Shown here one piece after another: positions 10,859 through 22,319 of a stretch of DNA of 64,000 nt. The notes beneath the pieces are model-generated. The model was given only the letters and a program-made list of their open reading frames with translations, was not told the DNA's origin and did not search any database. Numbering within the stretch: the stretch's first letter is position 1; every line of letters begins with the position of its first letter. The DNA lies in NCBI GenBank assembly GCA_035079385.1, contig JAVHKY010000030.1:2181501-2245500 (forward strand). Direction: 5' to 3'. Source of the stretch: Aspidiotus rigidus. Its lineage: Eukaryota > Arthropoda > Insecta > Hemiptera > Diaspididae. The translations under genes and the position numbers were made by a program.

Positions 10859-13800
10859 TCAGTTAGGTAAATGACCGCCTAACGTTGTTTTTAAGGCAAC
10901 GTCTAATTTTTCTAGATGCTCTTCCTCCTGAGGCTTTCCCATCCTAAGATTTTGACTTTTTGTACTGGATTCTGAGGTTTTGACTTCTTGTACTGGAGGT
11001 GTATCTTTTTCTTTAATAAAGACAACCTGCAAATAAATTATTATAAGTTAGGTATTCATGTTTGCTGAGGGGTCTTACACAATTATACAGACAAATATTA
11101 TACTGAAATATCCATAAGTGTATCCACTGCATGAAGTACGATGACCAAAATTATGTTTTTATTATGAAAGGGGATTGAAGTAGGTTTGCCTTTGCTCTAG
11201 TAGTCTTTAAGCAGGACTTCCATTGATATTATAAACTTAAAAACCGATTGTGGAGAAGAAACTACTGGAACTATCTTTTCTTGGACTCTTAGAAGTTTTA
11301 CAAGGAAACCTCATCAAAGGAAATATTTCGAGATATTTCTTATGTTTTGGGTTGTTTTTGATTAATTGGACAAAAATCTTTTCTTCTGATTATTCTTCCG
11401 GTCACTTTGGAGGTTTTACTTAAGATGGGTCACAATTAGTACAATGTTGGGATATTATTAACCTAAAAGAAAAGGTGTAGCATGATAAGAATTGTCAATG
11501 TCTGGGAGAGGTGCATCTCCTTTGGGACGTCTTATTTTTTTCAGATTCTTTGGAGAAATTCGCCGTGGACAGATTATAATTGAGGGTTTTATGTTCAGTT
11601 TATCTCCCGCGCGCTGTAACAGAACAACGCAGAGAAAACATTCAGGTTTGTGTTATTCCTTTACGGATGTAATATCATCATTCTGTCCATGAGGAGCCAC
11701 CCACAAAATTCTGAAAAAAATATGTTCATTGTTTCTTGATGTTGCAAAAAAGATGTACACTTCTCGAGAGAACATCAAGCATTCTTATCCTATTATATCA
11801 TCCTTCGTGGAGTTTTTTCGAGCGGGTAGGAGAATGTTGCGAAAATTCAACGAGTTAAAATGTGGATTTATACATTTACTCCAGAAGGTATGCAATAAAA
11901 ACTTACGTGGGTTGTATACTTGTAATTTTTTTCTCTTAAGAAAAGTTCAGCTTTTCTAGCACATTGCATTTGAGTAAAGAGATCGCAGAGTGCTCCCATC
12001 CAAACCAGTATTTCCCCATTGCCACCTCTGTCCATTACGTAACAAGCCTGTAAAAATTTTCAATAAGGTACGCACTTGTAAGTTATACTGAGCTAATACT
12101 TTCTCAATTAACTAACATCAATAGCTAGTTTTGAGCTGGTATCATTAACAAATGTCTCTTCCATGTTTCCGTCTTGAGTTTTCTTGATTTGAATGATAAC
12201 TAGTTCCTGAAAAGGAAATTACAAACTGTATTGAAAATAGTTCACAGCAATGTGGATTTACATATTGTGCGTACTTACAGGTTTTTTTTCTTTCTTTTCC
12301 AAGTCCGCCGTTTTTTCCTGATCGACTGATGATTTCTAAGAAATGTGATACCAAAAATATGCAAGAAATAATTATAGAAGACGCACAACAACAAAGGCTG
12401 ATTTGAAATTATATAGAAAGGCTATGGGCCTTTATAAAGAATACCAGTTGTATAGTAAAGAGATGTCTCTTGTGAAAAAAAAACGGTTCGTCTGTTATAA
12501 GCAGCCGTATGTACTGTAATGCTATTTTTTAATTTTTTTTTTTTTCATCTGACTACCTGAACTAATCCTTGACTTTTCTGAAAATACAATGATCAAGAAC
12601 CAAACCCGTTTCCAAAGTTTATTTGTAATAAAGGTTCCATAAAAGTGGCAGAGCTCATGACATCAGTAAAAGAAGCCCACACTCTCGCTTTCCTTTGGCT
12701 GTGGATCCATTAAGAACTAAATGAACGAGAAAACTGAAATGGGAGGGTAATCCTGCTTAACCAATTTTTCAGAGTCAAAGAAGAACTAGTAGATTCATGG
12801 ATGTACTATGTCATGAACAAACTGATTTGGTACACAGACATGTTCAAATGGAGCACTGAAATCACTTTAGAAATGTGGATTAGTTCGGCTCAGAAAGGGT
12901 AGGGGAAAACCTGAAATTAAAAATCTGTTTACCTCTCGTGAACGGACATCTTTCTCTGTCTTAGAGGGTTGAGGTTGTGAACTATTTTCAGCTTCTTTCT
13001 CTAGAAAAGGAAAAGTTAATAGTGTTTGTGGAAGATGCACCCTACTAAAATGGTGTACCATAGCACTGACGTTTTGATTGTGTCTTTAGAGTACGCGCTT
13101 CTTCCCGAGCGAATACTTCTTTAAAAGATAAAGATTCTTCACCGCTCGCTTCCCTGTGGATACTCGTCAAAGAAGGCACAAGGAAATTCATCATAACTGC
13201 AGCGGCAGCTCCTTCACTTGCATTCACCTGAAAAACGAAATATTCAAAAATGTGACCTCCTACTGTCCGGAGACTGTATACTTTTTTTTTTATCATGCTT
13301 ACAGCAGAAGTGTGTTCTCCCAGCCAGTAGTAAACTTCGCAAATTGTTGATTTCTCCTGCTAAATAACACGTGTTTCTGTAGATGAAGACATTAATTATA
13401 ACCTGATTGATAAGAAATTGTTGATACCTGCGCAGACTGTTTCCGCAATTCCAATAAAACATAAACCTTGTCAGATTTAAAGTCTTTGTAGTGAAGTTCT
13501 TCTGCCACAGTTGTAAGAGCAGGTTTACCTGAATCTTGGGCCTTATCAGAGGAAGCAAGAAAATAATATCAAATTTTGAATTGGTTTTCCGCGCTTATGG
13601 ACGATTTTCGTTTTATCTAAATATTCCTGACATTACCTCAATATTCCAAATTATGATTCCATCCTCGTCACCCGTCATAAGTCTGTGCAGTATTTCACTC
13701 GTTCTAATCAGCGTTTCGTTTGAATCATCGTGAACACTTTGGGCCATTTCAACAATTGTTTTCAAAGTATCATAGTATTGTTGTCCGGCGTCCAAATTAT

Positions 13801-13864
13801 TTGGAGCGGTATTTACACGTATGAAGCATACCATACAGGAAATAATGAAAATTTTTCTGTTCAT
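10859..13864 (-). CDS. secreted protein with two gelsolin-like repeats
   Basis: Nine exons on the minus strand: 13864-13637, 13541-13428, 13356-13303, 13227-13059, 13000-12933, 12335-12279, 12206-12117, 12047-11907 and 11026-10859. Every junction keeps frame (all phase 0 except one phase 1), giving about 362 residues. The N-terminus MNRKIFIISCMVCF...NTA looks like a signal peptide. Repeat 1 (about 69-178) has GIIIWNIE, VYYWLGEHTS, EGAAAAVMMNFL and IHREASGEES, which track the gelsolin core (WLG, the EAGAAA helix, HREVQG). A Glu/Lys-rich linker follows (about 190-230). Repeat 2 (about 231-320) has ACYVMDRGGNGEILVWMG. The family binds or severs actin with calcium; whether this diverged, exported two-repeat form does so is unknown. 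It lies between the two lysozyme genes on the opposite strand. Confidence 0.85.
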
Positions 13865-14299
13865 TGCTAAGATTTTAACAAATTAATAGCTAGGTACCTA
13901 CTAAAAAACTTCGAATGGATCAAATTGTCTTTCTCTTAGTAATTCATGCGGGAATTCTGTCAGCTGTATCTATATACATTCAGATTTTGCGAAATTCGTC
14001 GTTGTTTGTGAAGCAACAGACGACCAAATATTCTGTACCTATAAAGTTTTGGAAAAATTTCTCTCGCTCAATTCTTGCCAGATTGAGTTAACTCGTTCCT
14101 CAATTTTATGGTTGAACATATTATTAAAAAGGGTTCTGCTTGTTTTGTGTGGTATCTTTTGTAAAACGCTACTCTCTTGAGTACAACCCTCTTTAATAAT
14201 CTTGCCAGATTTTTAAAATATCTTGTCAAAATTTTATCGATATCAAGTGCTGATCGTCAAATAGAATAGTGCTCGAATATACTAAAATTCAAGAGTAAT

Positions 14300-15110
14300 T
14301 TAAAATTTTTCCACATTTTGCATTTTGATCTTTCTGAGGGAGGGGAAGGGTGAATCGAAATGCATTCAAGTTTCATTAGTTCTTCATCGATGTTTCTGTC
14401 GGGGAAAAAAGTCCACCAACCATCGTTCTTTTGATGTAGTGTGTGTGTGATTCCTCTGGGGTGGGGGCTGTATGATATTCGAAAAAATGCACGAGATCCA
14501 TCTGACCTACTTTAAAGAGTAATGGGGAGAACGTACGGACGTCTAAGAGGTTCATTGAAGAAACACGCGATCGAACGTTAAACGCAGCCTGCTATCATCA
14601 AAGGTGAAGAGTATTTGTAACTAAGGGAATTGATATAAACTAAGGCACAGAAAAGAGATGAGGAAAGAAACAAGTTACAGGTGGAGAATGAAAGTCATTT
14701 GTATTGTATGACGTCATAGGCCAACCTTCGGTGATACAGTGGAGATTTTGAGAACTTCCCTTCCCTCTACTTCAGGGATTTAGGAAAAATTTCGATTTCC
14801 GAGCTATATAATATTGTATGGGAAGAAACGAAAGGGACGAGTAGAAAAATTTCAATCAGTGTGCATCATGAGGGGGGGGGGGACTTCCTCAACAAAGTTG
14901 GTCGAGGATCATAATTCGAGGTTTATCATACTACCCACGTTGGCTGAACTAGCAGATTGATCTTGGATCGGTTCGGAGAGTACCGCCTACTTTCCACAAT
15001 CGAGTTCCTAAACGCTCAGCTTTTGCCAAACGTATCCTTTGAGAGAGATACTGTCACCACTAACCTACGAAGGAGGGTAGATTAATGAATAAATTTGAAG
15101 GGGTAATTGG
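14300..15110. other. intergenic, no gene recognised
   Basis: Low-complexity and repeat-like DNA, including one TGACGTCA (14709) and a G-run. No supported coding exon was seen between the gelsolin-like gene's 5' end and the retroelement remnant that follows. Confidence 0.35.
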
Positions 15111-15359
15111 TAGATGTTGAGGACAAATTGACTGGAAATGGACCAAGATATATCCTAGGGATTTCTGCCTAGAAATCAACTGAAAATTTCGGTCATAATT
15201 GAGTGACTATTTGGCTCGCCTGATGATACTCATTTTAGACCCAAAAAGAGAGCAAAAATATTGATGAACGTAGAGGAAAAATCGACTGAAAATGGACCAA
15301 GTTATCTCCCAGAATATCTGCCTAGAAATCTACTAAAAATCTTAGTCAAAATTAAGTAA
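15109..15359. repeat. two-copy direct repeat, ~95-bp unit
   Basis: The segment around 15109-15207 recurs around 15261-15359 with substitutions. Shared blocks include ATGGACCAAG and TGCCTAGAAATC. The spacing is about 152 bp. No coding content. Confidence 0.6.
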
Positions 15360-16770
15360 TATAAATACAATATCAACTAAAATTAAAAAATTTTCAGTTG
15401 CACGACCAACATGAACCACATACAGATCGTCGATTTGGTTTATCGGGTTTGTAGTACTGACAAGAGGCGAGGAGAAGAGAATAGACCTAAAACGCGATAG
15501 GAATGGGAGGGACGAGGCAAGAGAGAATGATTTCTTTATGACAGTTACTTCAATTGGAATAAGTTCAGGGGACTGCTTTGCTTTCGATTGCTCCAAGTTC
15601 GTTTAAATGCTGATTTTTCCAAGAGTCACGCTAGGAGTCAAGTATCAGGGATCGGTTAGAACTTCTAAGGTCAGAAGCACGGGTAAGTAGAGGGGCAGAA
15701 ATTCTGTTGGATAGAAGGGAATCTTCGGTGGAAAAGATAATCGCAATCATGTCATGCTCCCGTATGTTGATGTGACCTGGAATCCACAGCCAGGAGATAG
15801 AATATGAGGAAGTGGATGATAGTGATTGCAGGAGTAAATGAATGCGCTGATTTTTGGGAATTAGAATAGGATAAATGTGAACTGTGGTTGAGGAGATGGA
15901 GATGACGTTTTGTTCGTTTCTGAAAATGGAGGCAGAATTTTTCAATCAACCACTGATTATGACTCCTTGGATCGAGTACACGTATCCTGTTTTGGGTTCA
16001 AATTCAGATTCGTCGGTAAAGTAGAGCTGGTGGACCGGAAAATTGATATAGTGATAATGTTTCTAATGGGTTGTCGGTGTTTAGTGTTGTGAGTTTGGAG
16101 ATTATCATATCTAGGTGGAGCCGGATATCTGGGTGAGGGTTGAGCTATGACGAGGTGGATATGATAGGGGGGAGGTGGATGGTTCAATTGTAGGTACTTG
16201 AATGGTTCAGATTCAAGGGGGAGGAGGAGAAAGAATTATGTCGGCAGTTTGCGGGTGGATAAATTGGAAGCTGAGTGAATTAAGCATTGAATACAAGAAA
16301 TTGGCAGTGAGAGTTATGAAACGGCATTTAAGGGGGTGAGGGGTTGTCAGCTTCTACGCCGAGGCTGCGAGTGGGGCTGGGGGCTTGATTTATTCCAAAA
16401 GCGAATATTGACAGACAGAAAAAAATTGTATGGTTTTTTTATGATAAATTTGTTGAAGAATTGCACACTGGATCGTGGATGGAAGAGAAGAGAGTCCGAT
16501 GGTGTGTGGTTGTAGAAGGGATTGATTTTTATAGATCCAGTGAGTTGAGTAAGTTTCTCATGACGTGGTTTCAATCAGAGAACGTACAGTATAAGAGTTG
16601 AGGATAAAAAAAATATTGAAGAGATGGACAGGGCTTCTTAAGGAGGAAAAGAGATCAGAATAGATAGGGTAAATGTTCAGATCGAATAGTTGAACAAGTA
16701 TAGGGTACGTATATGGGTTCCGTCCAGAGGACGGGTATTGGACAATAAATATATTTTTCAGCACGTTCTT
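15340..16770 (-). mobile_element. degenerate non-LTR retroelement with RNase H domain
   Basis: Broken minus-strand frames between 16030 and 15740 read as an RNase H domain: YFTDESEFEPKTGYVYSIQG near 16030-15960 (the first catalytic Asp region) and SWLWIPGHINI near 15790-15750 (the WxPGHxxI motif). Upstream frames to 16770 probably belong to the region after the reverse transcriptase. Stops and frame changes show it is dead. It belongs to the same general class as the element at 44638-47960. Confidence 0.65.
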
Positions 16771-17372
16771 CGGCCTGGTGATGAAAGGCTGTCCTGACTT
16801 GAAACGCGAGGGTTACGCACAAAATAATTTTTTCCTCGCTAACGGTCTCGAAAATATCGTATGTGAGAGTGATCGAGTGCGCGAAAATATCACGACCATA
16901 TTTTAAACTTCAAGAAGATTTGCTCGAAATCGATAAATCATTCATTGTTTAATGCATCCATTATAGCAGACTCGCTTTGAGGGGCGTAATACAGATTATT
17001 TCGGTGAGAAACAGCTTGTAACGAGATACGTCATCTTCGGGTGCTCATTCAGAACATTAACACTTTAGTGTGTCGAAGCTTGTCTCGCCACGATCATTTC
17101 CAATAGTATGGAAATGTACGCCAGAAGTAAACTTATAAATCGGTTTTATATTAGTTAAATAAAGTAAACTTCTCGTATTGGCCGTGTAAAGAAGAATGTG
17201 CTGATGGTAAAAATGTTTACCTACGTAGTCAGTTGAAACAGGTTTTAGGGGCCTTGCGTTGTATGACATTAGATTTATTCGGAATCCAAAATATAGGTAG
17301 TACGTACGGCGTCGAATATCAGATTCTGGATTATTTCTAAAACGTATAGGCACGTTTTCACACGTAGTAACA

Positions 17373-19606
17373 ATGAAATCTGTTTTCGCGATTTTCGTGA
17401 TAAGTGTTACTGTTTTTCAGCAGCTGAATGAAGTCTGTAAGTTTTTTAAAGCATACCTACTTATCTAGCGTTTTGTGTACAAAAATCACACGTGTATTTG
17501 ACTAGCCTTCGGAATTGAACCTTCGCGTTCCTCAAGTGACTTACACATATAAGTATCTCTGTAGTGAGCCTAATTGTTTTCAATTATTTATAGAACCGCA
17601 TGGCGGATTTAAATTGTTCTTTTTTTTTATGATTTCTGATAAGTCATTTAAAAAGAAATAATGACAAGACTCTGCGCCGCGGGGTGCGTATTTAGTAAAA
17701 AATTAAGATGAGTGACATCTGGTAGATATTTTTGGTACGCACATCTTTAAAGTGGGTGAGGATACAGTTGATATGAAAATTACATTATATTGGGTGATGA
17801 ACTTCATGGCGTAGAAAGAAGACTTGTAGCGGTATTTCTGTTCATTGATGATGTCACGGCGCTCGTCCCTTCTGACGATAGCATCTGTTTTTTCTACTAT
17901 AATTACCCTGTAAAACCCAATTACTCATAAGACTTGAAAATGATGTAATTGAGGTAGGATTTAGAAATTCACGTCGCGGTGGAAAAGCAGGAAAAAAGAA
18001 TCTCCGAAAAGATTGAATTTCGTAAAATCTTTTTCTTAAAAATTATAAAGCGAGTATCTAACTTTTTGGAGCTTTTTGAAATTTTTCTACTCCGAGATTT
18101 ATCGAATTCAAATACTTACATGTCACTCTTCAGAAATTTCATTTAATTTCTCAACGCTCTATTACCAACAGATTGCGGAAGAAAATACGTATCAAATCTG
18201 AGTGCGGTCTGCTTAAAATGTTTGTGTTACGCCTCAACGCAGTGTAACATGACTATAGGGTGTCAAAATAACTTCTGCGGTCCATTTTTCCTGTCCAGGG
18301 AGCACTGGCAAGAAGCTCAGAGACCTGTTTTAAAAGATGATGATCCAGACAGAACAAATGGTAACCAACATATTGGTGAAGAAAAATTACTATTGTAATA
18401 ATGTAGATTATAAAATGGTCTTTCGTTTGTCATAGCGTACATCGATTGTGTCAAAGATTACGCATGCGCTTCAGAAACTGTGGTGAATTACATGGCTAAA
18501 TACGCTTACGTAAGTCAATAACCAAGAAATTAAATTATTCTCATCGTATGTCTGCGAGAAGGTAAATTTGCAACCTGTTCCCCTTGTTGCTATTGCTGTT
18601 CGAGCTCCGGTGCATATAATATGAGATCGCAACGGAGGTCATCAATTGTTCGCGATTCCGTATTCTTTCATAAATCATTTTTTGAGCGACGTGGTACATT
18701 TTTGTATCCTGTAGAGGATGATTGCCTGGCGGTGACTAAAACCCCTAAAAATTATGAGTCTTTACATCGAGTGAATGACAGCGGAATCTGATTGTACTGC
18801 TAACTAATCCCTCTGATTGTTCTTGAGCTGAGATTATTTTAAACTACCCTCCATTATAAAGCTTCCCAAGTCTCTCAAATTGTTCAGCCTTGTAATTTTC
18901 TTTAATAACGTCACGTTCTATTATAATAATACGCCCCACTTCATATAATTTTTCCAAATCAGGTGGAATATTATTGTGGAAGAGAGGATTTGGGGACAAA
19001 TCTCACAGGACTGAACAATTTGCTTTAAAATATCGAAACTCTATCCCTAAAAGTTTTTTTGACCAGCCTCCTCCCCAGGAAATTTTTTTAAATAGGCCAC
19101 TTTTATAACTTTGAAAATGAGTGCGCTTGAATTGAGTGAGACCATAATCAATGAAATTTACATCAAAATAGTGAGTAACGTTAGGTATTCAGGGTATCGT
19201 CTTAGAAAATTGGGGATTCGCAATCGATAAATTCAAACTGGAGGCAATAACTGACTAGAATATTAAAAATATGATCCATAGGCTATACAAGTTGAGACTC
19301 TAGAAATATCCATTGAGACTAAAATGCTTGAAAAAATTTTCCTAGTAATACGTGAAACCCTTATCACTAGCTCTCTGTAAGCGTCTCACATACTTGAAAC
19401 TTTTTCCATTCTCCTTCTTATCAACCTATTTTATTTTCTTTTATCCGTTTTAGGATTGTAACAACGACGGAGTTACAGACTGCGACGATTACGCCCGAGT
19501 GCTGTTCCATGGTAAAGATAAGTGCGCCACCACAATATCGAATTTAAATTTTGGAAAAAGATACGCCTCGTGTAAACCAGTGACGTCTTTCCCAAATAAT
19601 AATTAA
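17373..19606 (+). CDS. i-type lysozyme (destabilase family), secreted, gene 2
   Basis: Four exons: 17373-17436, 18172-18360, 18436-18509 and 19454-19606, giving 159 residues, with the same intron phases as gene 1 and an exon 3 of the same length (74 nt). The signal peptide is MKSVFAIFVISVTVFQ. The mature part has VCLKCLCYASTQC, GCQNNFCGPFFLSREHWQEA, KDYACASETVVNYMAKYAY and the hallmark DCNNDGVTDCDDYARV. The catalytic Glu position is again not acidic (CYASTQC), so a classical muramidase activity is unlikely. The shared architecture shows tandem duplication; the two proteins have diverged widely, and the gelsolin-like gene lies between them on the other strand. Confidence 0.92.
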
Positions 19607-19859
19607 AATGGAGTTTGGTAAGTACCTACACAACAGAACAATATTTTGTTCATTGTATGGGTCCTAATATTTGGTTCATCGATGATTAGAATCGATTTAG
19701 CGCCCTGCACTTTTATGGTGGAAAAGTTTCTTATGCCTGAAATATACAATTAGTTTGCAACTACAAGACCCTCGATGAGGTACCTATTTCACTGAAAGAT
19801 TCGTCAATAGTCAGTGCTAGATGTGGGAGACTTCACGTCTATTTCCTTTAATGAATCTC

Positions 19860-20560
19860 GGAATATGGAGGCTATGTTGCGACGCCACGGTGAAATACTA
19901 TGAGTACTATTCCGTCGATTGAGTGGGCGTATGCTGTTCTATTTTTGATTTTTGAACCGTCACTGAGTCTGGTTGAGTGCTCGTGGTATTCATTTACAAG
20001 TTGTATAATATTTTTTATGTAAATGTACGTATTTATTGGAAGTATCTCTGTGAAGTCTAGACGTACGGCGGGTTCAAAGGAAGTAGGTTGTAATGGATTT
20101 GCTGGAAAGAATTTGTTGAGTGATTGTTCAAAATTGAAGCAGATTTGTTGATTGGAGAGGATAGGCGAGTGGTCCACTTTTGTGAGGAAGATAAAGTTAT
20201 AGGTAGGCAATTATTGGGAGAATTGTGATACAGAGAACATGCGAGTGGAAGTTAGGATGAGTCTTCTAGGGGATGAAGAGGGTTCCGCGGCTGTCGCACA
20301 GAAACGCAAGAGAGAGGCTTAGACGACCGGGTCTCCTTAGTTCTGTCAAGAGCGTACGAGTAAGAGACTTTTTAGTGTTGCAAGATGGATGTCGTGCTTG
20401 GGTGCATATTGCTTTTAGAGTTTGATGTATGGGGCCCAAGGAAGTTTTTGGTCGATATTTCACTGAGTGGCGAGTTGAGACTTCAAAATATTGTAAAAGA
20501 AGGAGTTGAATGGAAGAAGTAAGGTTGCTTGATTTGAAGATATCCAAGTATGTTTTAAGA
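19860..20560 (-). mobile_element. non-LTR retroelement fragment (RNase H start)
   Basis: The minus-strand frame 20210-19872 contains RLSDGSKIKNRTAYAHSIDG, matching the first motif of retroelement RNase H domains (xDGSK...xxYxxxI). Frame 20547-20266 lies just upstream, where the C-terminal part of the reverse transcriptase ORF should be. The WxPGH half of RNase H is missing, so the piece is truncated at its 3' side, about 250 bp from the end of lysozyme gene 2. Confidence 0.6.
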
Positions 20561-22319
20561 GATGAGAAGCGAGAACCTATTAAAAATTGCTTTTGTCACT
20601 CATTCGGAACTAGAATAAGGCGAATATTTTGAGACATATCGTTTCAGTTGCTCATTCGCAAATAAAATAGAAGAAGGCGCTCTCTACATTTTCTGTTACG
20701 GTCATCAAAAAGGCGATGATCTTGAAAAATTCATCCGAGATATTTGAAATTATATTCACTCGATAGGAAATCGAGAGGACTGCAATTTTTGTTCCGTACA
20801 TTTTTCAGAAAAAATAATATTTTGAGAAGGGACAGTCGATTTTATTAACGTGCTGTCTTATGGTGAAGAACGCCATGACCACCTTCTCGACACCGACAAC
20901 AGCGCCACTACAGATCTTTTTATATGCGAATTGGAAGAGTACGCGAGGCGTGGAGAAGTATTGAAGTTTCTCTAATGGGTTTTTGACCGTTTTACAGTCG
21001 GAGATCATGAGCAGGTCCCATCAAGTAGTAGGCAAGATCGGTAGAAAAAAAAATATTACCATATTGTTGTCATAAAAATTAAATTTTTTTACTGAACACC
21101 TTTAATAAAATTCACGGCACCGACGTTCTGACATAATATACAAAACGAAATTTCATTGATTGATTTTTCGAAGACACCGTATTCTTCTAAACAACGAGTA
21201 AGAATACTACGAATTTCCTTATTTTTTGTTCATTATAATTGTTGTTAGGGAAAAAATTACTTCACAAGCAATTGACACAGTCTTTGTACCTTGTCTAGTT
21301 CCAACTAGTTCATCCACATAATTGATTTAATTCTAAATTTTTATATGTTACAGATGAAGAATTTCCATCTCACTAATTTTGCATGAATGTTGCAATGATT
21401 TTGCATTTTGTAAATTATCCTAAGTATAATAATATGTAAGTTATTTGCTAATACATAATTGTCAAATTTATATTATATAATTATGTTTTTCGAATGATAT
21501 TCTAAATTTTAATTTGTTTGCACAATAATAATTTATGTCGACCCAATTCCCTGATCCCAATTGGCACTTTGAAAAATTATACTTTACAACTCGATATAGG
21601 ATGTCTCAGTGCTAGACGGCTCCTCTCCAATTTCTAGTCAGTTAGCTGATTTCCATAGTATGACCTATGACCTTATTCGAACAAAATTAGTTGCAGTCAA
21701 AGAAATTCAGTTAGTTGTAGAGAGTAGGCGTTCAAATAACTTCCCTCCCTCTTTCCACACCTGCGAAGTGATCTAAGAAGTGGGTCATTGTCCTATATTT
21801 GAGAAAGTTTTCTGGTAGCTTGGTCAAGATTATTACCCCCTTTGCTTTTCGGCCGGAACTTTATAATTGTAATTTTTCTCAAAATATTTGTAAAAAAACA
21901 ATGGTACCTACCTATCCTTAATACTGATAAGAGTGGAGTACATCGTCTCACCTATGAGTCATACGACTTGGTACACATTGGGGGATTAGGTCGGAAACTC
22001 AAGGTCGGAAACTTGACTTAGGAAGAAAAAAAAAAAAAATGCAGTATTCTCTGAATACTTATTATAACGTGGGCAATCTTGTCGACATCTTAAGATAGTA
22101 AATAAGTGGGATCAAACTTTTTAAATGATAAACAAAGTAAAAGCTTAGCAAAATAATGTAAGTAATTCTCACGACTCGAGAGCAAGGACAGAAAATGTTG
22201 AGAAGTATATAAGAAAGGAAATTTTGAAAATTTGAAAATTTGAAAAAAGCTTACTGATTATTTTTTGGTTGTCCTCGAGAATCTACAGTAAAAATTGAAA
22301 ATTTGTTTATAGGTGAATT
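20561..22319. other. intergenic, no gene recognised
   Basis: AT-rich DNA. A minus-strand open stretch at 20805-21008 may be more of the adjacent retroelement remnant but is not diagnosable. No other coding signal seen. Confidence 0.35.

Noticed and set aside
11461..11700. Minus-strand open stretch that could be an extra gelsolin-gene exon
   Set aside because: Exon 8 joins exon 9 in phase 0 with a continuous gelsolin-like sequence. Including this stretch would insert an unrelated basic segment and a stop.
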